Program-made: the position numbers and the translations under genes | Shown here: positions 36,446 to 44,685 of the stretch, piece after piece | How the letters are laid out: each line of letters opens with the position of its first letter | Position numbering within the stretch: the stretch's first letter is position 1 | Notes under the pieces: model-generated | Told to the model about the DNA's origin: nothing | The model's input: the letters and a program-made list of their open reading frames with translations, nothing else | The model's database searches: none | Origin: CAVSIS01 sp963814875 | Lineage (GTDB): Bacteria; Acidobacteriota; Thermoanaerobaculia; Thermoanaerobaculales; Sulfomarinibacteraceae | DNA length: 64,000 bases | Assembly (NCBI GenBank): GCA_963814875.1 | Contig: CAWFFJ010000019.1 | Coordinates: 1-64,000 of the forward strand | Direction: 5' to 3'

Positions 36446-36760
36446 GCGAGATGCGAGACGTGAGACGTGAGAAGGTCAGAGCGCTCGGGGTGCCGGCTCT
36501 GTGCTGCTCCCGGGTCAGAAGCAGCTCCGGGCGGGGCGATAGATTGTCAGACGACGGTTCGGAAGCGCTGAGCCATGCTCAAGATACGGAGGTTCAAACC
36601 ACCAAGACACCAAGACACCAAACCATCGCAGGGGCGGGAAAGCGGTCTTGGTGTCTTGGTGGAAAGAACCCTCGGCCCCCGGGAGACTACGACTCAGGAA
36701 CGCGCCTGCGCCCGAATCGGCGTCTGCCCGACGTCTCGCGTCTCGCCTCTCGCGTCTTAC
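36446..36760. repeat. Palindromic intergenic repeat element, copy A
   Basis: The 430-bp purF-ligase spacer holds a palindromic element. At its core CCACCAAGACACCAAGAC (36599-36616) and its exact reverse complement (36645-36662) form an 18-bp inverted repeat with a 28-nt loop. Outer flanks are heptamer-like: GCGAGACGTGAGACGTGAG on the left (36453-36472), and on the right CGTCTCGCGTCTCGCCTCTC (36731-36750). The centre-right part, GAGACTACGACTCAGGAA (36682-36699), recurs with changes in copy B at 44.7 kb. No coding content or transposase is present, so it looks like a non-autonomous or REP-like element. Confidence 0.75.
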
Positions 36761-36775
36761 CGCTGCAGCGCCCGT

Positions 36776-36804
36776 TTGCGGGTCGTGCGTCCTCGGGGGA
36801 TAAT
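36776..36804 (+). promoter_or_regulatory. Sigma70-type promoter for the acyl-CoA ligase gene
   Basis: TTGCGG (36776-36781) and GATAAT (36799-36804) are separated by 17 bases. The inferred transcription start is near 36811, just before the GAGGAGG ribosome-binding site and about 21 nt upstream of the ATG at 36832. It lies immediately to the right of the repeat element. Confidence 0.5.
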
Positions 36805-36831
36805 CGGCTCACGGCTCGAGGAGGATCGCCC

Positions 36832-38610
36832 ATGCCCGCACGCACGGTTCTGGATCTCTACCGTAACGATGTCGATGCGCCCCGCGCGGCCCACTACCGC
36901 CACGTCACCCCCGACGGCGAGCGCGCCCTCTCGACCGAGGAGTTCTTCTCCCGCACCGCCGGGCTCGCCGAGGCCCTCGCCGAGCTCGGGGTCGGCACGG
37001 GCGACCGCGTGATGCTGCTCTCGGACAACCGCCCCGAGTGGCACATGACCGACCTCGCGGTGCTCGACCTCGGCGGGGTCGATGTTCCGATCTACGGAAC
37101 CCTGACACCCGATCAGATCCTCTACCAAGCGCTCGACTCGGGTTCGAAGGTGGTAGTGGCCGAGGGCCCGGCGCAGATGGCCAAGCTGCTCGAGATTCGC
37201 GACCGGTGCCCCGACCTCGAGCAACTGGTGCAGATCGAGGGCGCGGTCGAGGAGGGGGTGCTCCGCTTCGACGACATCGTCGCCTCGGGAGCGAGCGGGC
37301 GCGCGGGCGGTCGGTTTTGGGATCGCGCCGCCGAGATCGACGAGCGCGCGCTGATGACGCTGATCTACACCTCGGGTACGACCGGCGAGCCGAAAGGAGT
37401 GATGCTCACCCACTCGAACCTGGTGACCAACGTGCTCTCGTCATCGCCGCGGATTCCGGTCAGCCGCCACGACCTCGCGCTCGAGTTCCTGCCCCTGTGC
37501 CACGTGTTCGAGCGGATGATCGGCTACATCTACATGCTGCGGGCAACCTCGAAGGCGTACTGCTCCGTGTACCACGTCGGCGACCTCATGGGGACGATCC
37601 AGCCGACACTCTTCGCCGGTGTGCCCCGCTTCTACGAGAAGGTCCAGCAGAAGATTATGGACAAGGTCGCCACCGCCTCGGGGGTACGCCGATCGCTGTT
37701 CGGATGGGCGCTGGATGCCGGCCGCGACATGTCTCACGCACGGCTCGCCGGGCGCGAGTCCGGTGCCGCCAAAGCCGCCGGTTTCCGTCTCGCGGACCGC
37801 CTGGTCCTGTCCAAGGTTCGCGATGCCCTCGGCGGCCGCATCCGCTACTGCATCTCGGGCGGCGCCGAGCTGCCGCTCCACGTCGGTGAGTTCTTCCACG
37901 CCCTCGGGATCCACGTCATGGAGGGCTACGGGCTGACCGAGACCTCGCCGGTCATCGCGGTCAACGGCGCCGGGCCCGGCATGCTGCGCCTCGGCACCGT
38001 CGGCAAGCCGCTCGAGGACGTAGAGATCCGCATCGCCGAGGACGGCGAGCTCCTGGTCCGCGGTCCCAACGTCATGCAGGGCTACTGGAACAAACCCGAG
38101 CAGACCCGCGAGGTGATGGGCGACGACGGCTTCTTCGCCACTGGCGACATCGCGGAGCTTGACGACGACGGCTTCCTGCTCATCGTCGACCGCAAGAAGG
38201 ACCTCATCGTCACCGCCGGCGGCAAGAACGTCGCACCTCAGCCGATCGAGAGTCAGCTCAAGCGCTCGCGCTGGATTGACTCGGCGGTGCTCATCGGCGA
38301 CCGCCGCCCCTTCATCATCGCCCTGCTGGCCCCCAACCTCGAGGAGCTCCAACGCTGGGCCGCGAGCAACGGTGTCGTCGCCGCCTCGACCGAGGAGTTG
38401 GTGGAGCACCCCAGGGTCCGCGCGCTGTTCGAGGAGGCGGTGGTCGACGCCAACTCCTCGCTCGCTCGATACGAGCAGATCAAGGCGTGGCGGGTTCTTC
38501 CCACCATCCTGTCAATCGAGGACGGCCACCTGACGCCGACTCTCAAGGTCAAGCGGCGGGTCATCGAGGCGCAGTTTGCCGATGCCATCGAGGAGCTCTA
38601 CCGAGGGTGA
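36832..38610 (+). CDS. Long-chain fatty acid-CoA ligase (AMP-forming)
   Basis: This 592-aa enzyme should activate fatty acids to acyl-CoA through an acyl-adenylate, for beta-oxidation or lipid synthesis. ANL-superfamily motifs are complete: the phosphate loop YTSGTTGEPKGVMLTHSN, the adenine/gate motif GYGLTETSPVI, and the hinge and catalytic-lysine region GDIAELDDDGFLLIVDRKKD, then TAGGKNVAPQPIE. The sequence between is typical of the bacterial FadD15/AMP-binding group with an extended N-terminal LALEFLPLCHVFERM segment. The ATG at 36832 was chosen for GAGGAGG 7 nt upstream; open frame extends further left through the repeat element without homology. Confidence 0.92.
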   Translation: MPARTVLDLYRNDVDAPRAAHYRHVTPDGERALSTEEFFSRTAGLAEALAELGVGTGDRVMLLSDNRPEWHMTDLAVLDLGGVDVPIYGTLTPDQILYQALDSGSKVVVAEGPAQMAKLLEIRDRCPDLEQLVQIEGAVEEGVLRFDDIVASGASGRAGGRFWDRAAEIDERALMTLIYTSGTTGEPKGVMLTHSNLVTNVLSSSPRIPVSRHDLALEFLPLCHVFERMIGYIYMLRATSKAYCSVYHVGDLMGTIQPTLFAGVPRFYEKVQQKIMDKVATASGVRRSLFGWALDAGRDMSHARLAGRESGAAKAAGFRLADRLVLSKVRDALGGRIRYCISGGAELPLHVGEFFHALGIHVMEGYGLTETSPVIAVNGAGPGMLRLGTVGKPLEDVEIRIAEDGELLVRGPNVMQGYWNKPEQTREVMGDDGFFATGDIAELDDDGFLLIVDRKKDLIVTAGGKNVAPQPIESQLKRSRWIDSAVLIGDRRPFIIALLAPNLEELQRWAASNGVVAASTEELVEHPRVRALFEEAVVDANSSLARYEQIKAWRVLPTILSIEDGHLTPTLKVKRRVIEAQFADAIEELYRG

Positions 38611-38646
38611 GCGCACGACCTGACGCATCGCCGGGACGGGGTTGAG

Positions 38647-39552
38647 TTGGCGAGCCTGCTCGACCGCTTGGCCGAGCGCCAGCTCCTGATCGTCACCGGC
38701 AAAGGCGGCGTCGGCAAGAGCACCGTCTGCGCTGCCCTCGGGCGCCGGCTCGCGCGCCTTGGTCGCCGCACGCTCCTGATGGAGGTCGACCCGCGCGAAA
38801 ACCTCCACCGGCTGCTCGACGTGCCGCCTTCGGGCGGCGAGATCGTCCCGGTGTCGAACCGGCTCGCGCTCCAGCACCTCGACGCGCGTGGAGTGCTGGA
38901 CGACCTGGTGCGCGAGAAGCTCAAGGTCCGGATTCTCGCCGACCGGGTGCTGGCGAGCCCGGTGCACCGACACTTCACCGAGGGTGCACCGGGGCTCAAG
39001 GAGACCGGTGTCTTCGGGCGAGCGCTGCGCCTCCTCGGCGGGCACGTTCCGCGCCGTGCGGAGGTCCCGCAGGTGGTGGTGCTGGACGCTCCGGCCACCG
39101 GCCACGGGGTGTCGTGGATGGCAGCACCGCGACTGGTCTCGGACGTGATCTCGTCGGGACCGATCGGCCACATGGCGGCGGAGATCGCGTCGTTTCTAGA
39201 AGATCCGCAGCGCTCGGCCGTCGTGGTCGTCACCCAGGCCGAGGAGATGCCGGTTCAGGAGACCCTGGAGCTGGTCGAGGAAATGCAACGGCGCCTCGAC
39301 CGGCGCCCCGAGCTGGTTGTGGTCAACGGTCTCTACCCCGAGCTCCCAGCCGATTTCGAGCCCGCGCCCGACGACCTGCTCGGTCGCCTGTGGGCCCAGC
39401 GCCGGACGATCAATGAGCGCGAGCTCGGGCGCCTCGCTGAATCCTGGACCGGACCGACAGTGTACCTGCCGCTGGTCGCGGTCGACGGCGGATCGGCCCT
39501 CACGGCTGCCATGGAGCGCGAGCTTGCGCCCCAGATCGAGGCGGGCCGATGA
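38647..39552 (+). CDS. ArsA-family ATPase (TTG start)
   Basis: This 301-aa P-loop ATPase has the deviant Walker A GKGGVGKST at about residues 18-26 and a switch-like LDAPATGHGVSW, where ArsA/GET3 has DTAPTGH. It also has TLLMEVDPRENLHRLL. Members of this family in bacteria without ars genes are often encoded as tandem pairs and have unknown partners, so an arsenite-pump role is not implied. The start is TTG at 38647, the only sensible start before the conserved strand. It overlaps the next ArsA-like gene by 4 nt (ATGA), so the two probably form a heteromeric pair. Confidence 0.8.
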   Translation: MASLLDRLAERQLLIVTGKGGVGKSTVCAALGRRLARLGRRTLLMEVDPRENLHRLLDVPPSGGEIVPVSNRLALQHLDARGVLDDLVREKLKVRILADRVLASPVHRHFTEGAPGLKETGVFGRALRLLGGHVPRRAEVPQVVVLDAPATGHGVSWMAAPRLVSDVISSGPIGHMAAEIASFLEDPQRSAVVVVTQAEEMPVQETLELVEEMQRRLDRRPELVVVNGLYPELPADFEPAPDDLLGRLWAQRRTINERELGRLAESWTGPTVYLPLVAVDGGSALTAAMERELAPQIEAGR

Positions 39553-40598
39553 GCGCCGCTCTGGAGGCACCGCTGGTGATCGTCGTCGGCGCCGGGGGTG
39601 TCGGCAAGACCACCCTGGCGGCCGCCCTCGCCCTCGAATCCGCCCGCCAGGGGCACGACACGCTGGCGATGACCTTCGACCCTTCCCGTCGTCTCAAGGA
39701 CGCACTCGGGGTAGACCCGGAGGCGGCGACGGAGGCGTCGGTTCCGTTCGACGGCCCCGGCCGTCTGGGCGCGAGCCTGCTCGACGCCCGCCAGACCTTT
39801 GACCGCCTGGTTGCGCGCTATGCGCCGGACGAGGCCGCACGGCAGCGCATCCTGACCAATCGCTTCTACGACCACCTTTCGGGCACCCTCTCCGGGATGC
39901 TCGAGTACATGGCTGTCGAGCGGCTCTGGGAGGTGCAGTCCGAGGGAGTCTGGTCGCGGGTCGTGCTCGACACGCCGCCCACCCGCCAGGCGATCGATTT
40001 CCTGCAGGCGCCTGACCGGATCGTCGGCTTCCTCGACTCCGGTGCGCTGCGCATCGCGCTGAAGTCGTGGTTCGACCCCGAGGGGCACCTCCGCGCAACT
40101 GCGAAGCTGGGTTTCGTGGGACGAAACGTCGAGGCGTTCTTCGATCGCATGGTCGGGCTCGACCTGTTGCGGGACATGGCCGAGTTCTTCCAGGCCTTTG
40201 CGCCCCTCTTCGAGGGATTCCGCAGCCGCGCGCTCGACGTCCAGCGCCTGCTGCGCTCCGAGCGCTGCCAATTCGTGCTGGTCAGTGGACCGGGGCCGGA
40301 GAGGGTCGCCGACACCCTCTACTTTGCCCGCAAGCTGCAGGAGGCGGGGCTGCGACTCGGCCCGGTGGTGGTCAACCGGGTCCATCCGGAATCTGTGCAC
40401 GCCCCGGAGGAGGAGCTCGACGGACACCGGCTGCTCACGTGGCTCGGGCGGCGCGATCGCCGCGGGGTCGAGGAGCTGCGATCGCTGCTCGGCGGCAGCC
40501 ACCCGATGGTCGACCTGCCGCTGCTGTCCGAGGAACCGACCGACCTGGCCTCGCTGGCGGCGCTCGGCGAGGCGTTCGCGTCCCGTCTCGCGGGCTGA
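39549..40598 (+). CDS. ArsA-family ATPase, second of pair
   Basis: This 349-aa P-loop ATPase has Walker A VGAGGVGKTTLAAALALE, the switch I-like MTFDPSRRLKDAL and the switch II-like LDTPPTRQAIDFLQAPDR, all typical of the ArsA-like 'anion-transporting ATPase' group. The C-terminal half is helix-rich. The two tandem single-domain proteins could assemble like the two halves of ArsA. The stop is followed after 30 nt by the FHA-GGDEF gene, which has its own -10-like element, so co-regulation is possible but not proven. Confidence 0.85.
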   Translation: MSAALEAPLVIVVGAGGVGKTTLAAALALESARQGHDTLAMTFDPSRRLKDALGVDPEAATEASVPFDGPGRLGASLLDARQTFDRLVARYAPDEAARQRILTNRFYDHLSGTLSGMLEYMAVERLWEVQSEGVWSRVVLDTPPTRQAIDFLQAPDRIVGFLDSGALRIALKSWFDPEGHLRATAKLGFVGRNVEAFFDRMVGLDLLRDMAEFFQAFAPLFEGFRSRALDVQRLLRSERCQFVLVSGPGPERVADTLYFARKLQEAGLRLGPVVVNRVHPESVHAPEEELDGHRLLTWLGRRDRRGVEELRSLLGGSHPMVDLPLLSEEPTDLASLAALGEAFASRLAG

Positions 40599-40616
40599 GC
40601 AATGGTCTCAGTTCGG

Positions 40617-40622
40617 TAGAAT
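40617..40622 (+). promoter_or_regulatory. -10-like TAGAAT, six bases before the FHA-GGDEF start
   Basis: TAGAAT is followed by six bases and then the ATG at 40629. The spacing would put the transcript start at or next to the ATG, so the message may be leaderless. No Shine-Dalgarno sequence precedes that ATG. The -35 is weak. Confidence 0.4.
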
Positions 40623-40628
40623 GGCACC

Positions 40629-41558
40629 ATGGACGACGGTTCCTCCCACGACGACACCACCACCACGTCCGAGCACCCGACGGTTCCCGCCGGGACGCCG
40701 ATCGCCGAAGCCGAGCCCTCCGGCTCCTGCTGCGCCGCGCTGGTGGTGCTGTCGGGGTGGGAGGTTGGCCGTGTCCTCGATCTCGACCGGCAGGAGCTGG
40801 TGATCGGGCGGTCCCCGCGCGCCACGCTCCAGGTTCCGAGCCCGGCGATCTCCCGGCAGCATGCCCGCCTGGTTCGCGAGGACGGTGATCAGATCCGCTT
40901 TCGGATTCTGGACCTCGACTCGGCGAACGGAGTCTTCGTCAACGGCCGCGCCGTCCACCAGGCGGTCATCGGCGACCGGGACACGGTGCAGCTCGGCGAC
41001 GTGGTCTTGAAGCTCGTGGTCAACGATCCGGTGGAACGCGAGTTCTACCGCGAGCTCCACCGCCGCCTCCACTTCGACCCTCTGACCGGCCTCTTGACTC
41101 TGGACTCGTTCACCGAACGGTTGTATCTGGAGATCGCGCGCGCGCCGTCGGTGTTCAGCCTCGCGATGACCGACATGGACGGGCTCAAGGCGGTCAACGA
41201 CACCTTCGGCCACCTCGCCGGGCGGATGGTGGTTCGCGAGATGGGCTCGATGATCCGCTCGGTGCTGCGCCCCAGCGACCGCGCCGGTCTCTACGGCGGC
41301 GACGAGGCGATCCTCCTCTTCGCCGGAACCTCGATCGACGCCGCGGTCGAGGTCTGCGAGCGCCTCCGGACGACGGTCGAGCGCCGCAGTTTCGAGGCCG
41401 AGGGAGGGCGCTTTCGGCTCACCATCAGCCAGGGGCTCGCGGAGTGGCCGACCCACGGCGCCACCGCCGAGAAGCTCATCGCCGGCGCAGACCAGGCGCT
41501 GTATGCGGCAAAGGCGGCCGGCCGCAACCGGGTGTGCCGGTTCTCCGCTACCTCGTGA
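40629..41558 (+). CDS. FHA-domain diguanylate cyclase (GGDEF variant GGDEA)
   Basis: This 309-aa cytoplasmic signalling protein has an FHA domain at about 45-130, with the family residues GRSPRATL (60-67), SRQHAR (75-80) and SANGVFVNG (98-106), which bind phosphothreonine partners. The GGDEF domain (about 147-305) has the metal-binding TDMDGLKAVNDTFGH (181-195) and the active-site motif as GGDEA (223-227); only the last residue departs from GGDEF. An RxxD inhibitory site (RPSD, 214-217) stands exactly five residues before it, so c-di-GMP feedback control is likely. The variant may keep cyclase activity because the catalytic GGDE is intact. Confidence 0.85.
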   Translation: MDDGSSHDDTTTTSEHPTVPAGTPIAEAEPSGSCCAALVVLSGWEVGRVLDLDRQELVIGRSPRATLQVPSPAISRQHARLVREDGDQIRFRILDLDSANGVFVNGRAVHQAVIGDRDTVQLGDVVLKLVVNDPVEREFYRELHRRLHFDPLTGLLTLDSFTERLYLEIARAPSVFSLAMTDMDGLKAVNDTFGHLAGRMVVREMGSMIRSVLRPSDRAGLYGGDEAILLFAGTSIDAAVEVCERLRTTVERRSFEAEGGRFRLTISQGLAEWPTHGATAEKLIAGADQALYAAKAAGRNRVCRFSATS

Positions 41559-41573
41559 CGCGGCTCGTCTGCG

Positions 41574-43928
41574 TCACGTTTCGGCGCCGGCACCACGACC
41601 CGTGACCTCAGCGGGTCGAGACCCCCAGACGAGGCGAACGTCGACCACCTCGACCCGGCTGGCGGTCGGGAAGACCGGCACCTCCTCGACCGCCCGGGCC
41701 ATCCGATCCGCCTCGTCGGCGAGTCGGTCGATTTCGTCCTGGAGCTCGTCGGCCAGGTCCTGAAGCTCGCGCTCGAGGCGGGCGATCTCGTTCTCGGACT
41801 CTTCGACCGATGCCGATGCGGTTCGCCTCATGCGCCCGCGCGTCGCCACCGAGTGCGCACCCGCCGCGGCCTTGCGGGCGGCCGAGCGGGCGCCCCGGGA
41901 CCCGAGCAGGACGCCGAACAGGCCCTCGACGACGCCCAGCACTTCCTCGGCCTTGCGTGAGGACAGCTGCGCCTGATCGCGCTCGAGCTCGTCCTTCTCT
42001 CGCGCGAGGCGAGACTTGAGCGCGTCCATCTTGCGCTCGAAGCGGGTGCGGAGGCGGGCCTCGTCGTCGTCGTCCGCGTGGTCCGCCGCGGCCAGACAGC
42101 GCGAGATGAAGGCCTCGCGGGACTCGCCCGGCTCCGTGACCAGCTTGAGCTTGGGATTCGAGAGCACCGGCACGGCCCGGCGCGCCCGCCAGCCCGGGAG
42201 ATCGCGCTCGAGCCTGGCGAGGTCCCGGTCGAGCCCCGACGGCACCGCATCCGGGAACCGCATGCCGGATGGAGGCTGCTCGTTGAGCAATGGCTCACCG
42301 CCGAGCTCCTCGGCGCCCTCCCAATCGAGCCCGTCGGCGCCCGCGGGCACTCGCCACCACTCCTCGACGGTTCGAACCAGCCCGAGCGATCGGCGCTCGA
42401 CCACCGCCCGGAGGTGCGCAACCACGTAAGGTACCGCGACACCGGACCCGCCCGCCGCGAACCGCACCGCCAGGGCGGCCGCGACAACGGGCGGCACCAC
42501 CGTCCCGGCTGAGACCGCTCTCGCCGCGCCAGGCCCCATCGCCGCGCCGGTGGCGCCCGAAGAGGACGCGCTCGTTGCCAGCAGCGGCCGCATCTCCGCG
42601 ACCGTCAGCGGACCTCGCAGGTAGCTCATCGCCCACCGGGTGGAGAAGACCCGGGGCGGACCGTCGCTGCGCACGTCCACGAGCAGGAACTGTCGCTTGC
42701 CAAGCGAGGCCACTTGACGGTCGACCTCGGCCGCCGTCGCACCCGTCATTCCGAGGCCCTCGAGGGCGCGCTCGCGATCGCGGTCGGTGACCAGGCGCCC
42801 GATCATCTTGACGCCGGCGTTGCCGAGTGCCTTGTAGTCGATGTCGACAGGGTTCTGCGACGCCAGCCAGGCGCCGACGCCGAATGCACGGCCCTGCTTG
42901 AGCAGGGTCAGCAGCGGCGCCTTGCAGGGCGGGTTCGCAGACGGCGGCAGGATGCCCTGAAGCTCGTCGATGTACAGGAGCGCCTTGAGCCCGGCAGATG
43001 CCGGCTGGCGCCGGGTCCAGGCCATCAGCTCGGACGCCAGCAGCGTCAGCGCGAACAGGCGCTGCTGCTCGCCGAGGTGCGCGATCGTCACGATGGTCGC
43101 CCGCGGCGCCCCGGGCGGGCCGAGCAGCGCCTCCATCGCGAGCGGCGTGCCACGCGTCCACGCCGCGAACGCGGGGCTGGCGAGCAGCGTGTTCAGCGCC
43201 ATCACCAGCTTGATGCGGTCCACCCGCGGGTAGACGCTCTCGAGCGGCATCACGCCGAGGGTCTGAATCGGCGGGTCCGCAATGCTCGCCAGCAGCCCCG
43301 CCAGGTCGAGGGCTTTGCCGCGCCGCCACAGCTCCATCACGATCGTCGCGACGAGCACCTGGTCGCGGTCGGTGAGCGGGTCGCCGCCGCGTCCGATCAG
43401 GGACAGCAGCGCCGCCGTCACGGCGTTGACCCGCTCGGTCGCCCCGTCGGGGTCGTCGTCCGGGCTCCACCCTGCCGGAGCGGCCAGTGCGGGAAGGACG
43501 TCGAGGGGCGCTCCCGAAGCCAAGCCGGGCGTCAGTAGCTGCCAGGAGACCCCGCTGCGGACCGCCTGTAGGTCCGCGCCGGAGAGGCCGGAGCCGGTGA
43601 GGCCCGTGCGCCACTCCGTCGCGATCCGCTCCGCCGCCTGCGACGAACCTTCCGCGGTGACAGCATCCGGAGGCAGCCACGGCTCGAACGAGCGCCCGTC
43701 GAGCTCGGGGAAGTTCAGGAGCAGGTTGGTCATGTCGCCCTTGAGGTCGATGATCAGGAGCGGGATGCCTCGCCTGGCCAGCTCCTCGAGCGCGATGATG
43801 CCGAGGCCGGTCTTCCCTGACCCCGTCATTCCGAGACAAACCGCGTGGGTGGTCAGGTGGTCCGGGCCGAGCTCGAGCGCCGTGCCGTCAGCTCCCGTCG
43901 TGCCGAGGTAGAGCCCCTGTGGTGTCAT
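41574..43928 (-). CDS. HerA/VirD4-like ATPase with C-terminal coiled coil
   Basis: This 784-aa protein has a FtsK/HerA-type motor domain: Walker A GMTGSGKT (33-40) and Walker B LLYIDELQG near residue 320. It also has the ASQNPVDIDYKALGNAGVKM and TDRDRERALEGLGM stretches typical of DUF853/HerA-like ATPases. From about residue 590 onward the sequence is highly charged, with long heptad-like stretches (RFERKMDALKSRLAREKDEL, ENEIARLERELQDLADELQD) predicting a coiled coil. The family includes DNA-translocating helicases and secretion or defence ATPases. There is no adjacent nurA or nuclease gene, so I call it only a lone HerA-like ATPase. AGGAGG precedes the ATG. Confidence 0.8.
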   Translation of the reverse strand: MTPQGLYLGTTGADGTALELGPDHLTTHAVCLGMTGSGKTGLGIIALEELARRGIPLLIIDLKGDMTNLLLNFPELDGRSFEPWLPPDAVTAEGSSQAAERIATEWRTGLTGSGLSGADLQAVRSGVSWQLLTPGLASGAPLDVLPALAAPAGWSPDDDPDGATERVNAVTAALLSLIGRGGDPLTDRDQVLVATIVMELWRRGKALDLAGLLASIADPPIQTLGVMPLESVYPRVDRIKLVMALNTLLASPAFAAWTRGTPLAMEALLGPPGAPRATIVTIAHLGEQQRLFALTLLASELMAWTRRQPASAGLKALLYIDELQGILPPSANPPCKAPLLTLLKQGRAFGVGAWLASQNPVDIDYKALGNAGVKMIGRLVTDRDRERALEGLGMTGATAAEVDRQVASLGKRQFLLVDVRSDGPPRVFSTRWAMSYLRGPLTVAEMRPLLATSASSSGATGAAMGPGAARAVSAGTVVPPVVAAALAVRFAAGGSGVAVPYVVAHLRAVVERRSLGLVRTVEEWWRVPAGADGLDWEGAEELGGEPLLNEQPPSGMRFPDAVPSGLDRDLARLERDLPGWRARRAVPVLSNPKLKLVTEPGESREAFISRCLAAADHADDDDEARLRTRFERKMDALKSRLAREKDELERDQAQLSSRKAEEVLGVVEGLFGVLLGSRGARSAARKAAAGAHSVATRGRMRRTASASVEESENEIARLERELQDLADELQDEIDRLADEADRMARAVEEVPVFPTASRVEVVDVRLVWGSRPAEVTGRGAGAET

Positions 43929-44238
43929 GCCGCCTCCTGGCTCCGGTCAGCCCGCACCGCCTGGTCCTCGCTGTTCCCCTCGGCGCGGTTCGACCCAGCA
44001 CGTAGCTCAGAGCCGTGCAAGTATACTGACGTGCAGCCGCCCACTTGCATGTGACACGCGCGACGGCTCGCGTCTCAGAGGCGTGCGGGCGTCTTGATGG
44101 GGTAGCGGCACGACGACGCCCGTCGGGGAATGGCTCCGACCGGTAGACAGGTTGCCAGCGTTCGAATCACACGAGGCGGAACGGGCGACGGCGCGAGCCC
44201 TCTGGGCACCGATCGACCTCGACCGGAAAGGACCACCA
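43929..44238. other. 310-bp divergent spacer between the HerA-like and Kbp-like genes
   Basis: The spacer contains GTATAC within AAGTATACTGAC. It reads TATACT on the plus strand at 44022-44027 and TATACT on the minus strand at 44025-44020, so it could serve either divergent gene (starts at 44239 and 43928). I see no convincing -35 box. No gene, repeat or RNA structure is otherwise evident. The open frame reaching upstream of the LysM gene start (from 44152) lacks homology. Confidence 0.35.
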
Positions 44239-44682
44239 ATGGGACTGTTCGATATTTTCGGCAAGTCGTTCGAGACTCAAGTCAACGAAGCAATCGCGGC
44301 GCTCAAGACCACGAACCCCGGCGTGCGCGGCCTCGGCGCGAAGCTTGAGGGCAAGGTCGTGACGCTGGTCGGCGAAGCACCGGACAAGGAGGCCAAGGCG
44401 CGAGTCGCAAGCGAGTTCAACCGCATGGTTGAGACCGAGAACACGATCAACGCCCTGACCCTGGCCGCTTCTCCGCCGGCCCCGGCGCCCGCTGCCGTTC
44501 CGGCAGCCCCACCCGCTGCCGAGCGCATCCACGAGGTCAAGCCCGGCGACACTTTGAGCGCGATCGCCAAGCACTACTACGGCAAGGCCAGCATGTACAT
44601 GAAGATCTTCGAGGCCAACCGCGACCAGCTCAACAACCCCGACCTGATCAAGGTCGGCCAGAAGCTGCGCATCCCGGAGTAG
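44239..44682 (+). CDS. kbp: Kbp/YgaU-like BON-LysM protein
   Basis: This 147-aa protein matches E. coli Kbp (149 aa) in length and layout. It has MGLFDIFGKSFETQVNEAIA, a BON domain (about 10-72), an Ala/Pro linker (73-96) and a C-terminal LysM domain (97-146: HEVKPGDTLSAIAKHYYGKA). E. coli Kbp is a cytoplasmic potassium-binding protein; homologues are widespread and their role outside enterics is less clear. There is no signal peptide, which fits the cytoplasmic form. The ATG at 44239 has GGAAAGGA 6 nt upstream; the longer frame from 44152 was rejected. A terminator-like hairpin and the second palindromic repeat follow. Confidence 0.85.
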   Translation: MGLFDIFGKSFETQVNEAIAALKTTNPGVRGLGAKLEGKVVTLVGEAPDKEAKARVASEFNRMVETENTINALTLAASPPAPAPAAVPAAPPAAERIHEVKPGDTLSAIAKHYYGKASMYMKIFEANRDQLNNPDLIKVGQKLRIPE

Positions 44683-44685
44683 GGG

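Noticed and set aside
36451..36831. 127-codon upstream extension of the acyl-CoA ligase
   Set aside because: It runs through the repeat element and promoter; the ATG at 36832 has a strong GAGGAGG site and fits the family length.
44152..44238. 29-codon N-terminal extension of the Kbp-like protein
   Set aside because: MGLFDIFGKS at 44239 matches the family start and has GGAAAGGA upstream; the extension has no homology.
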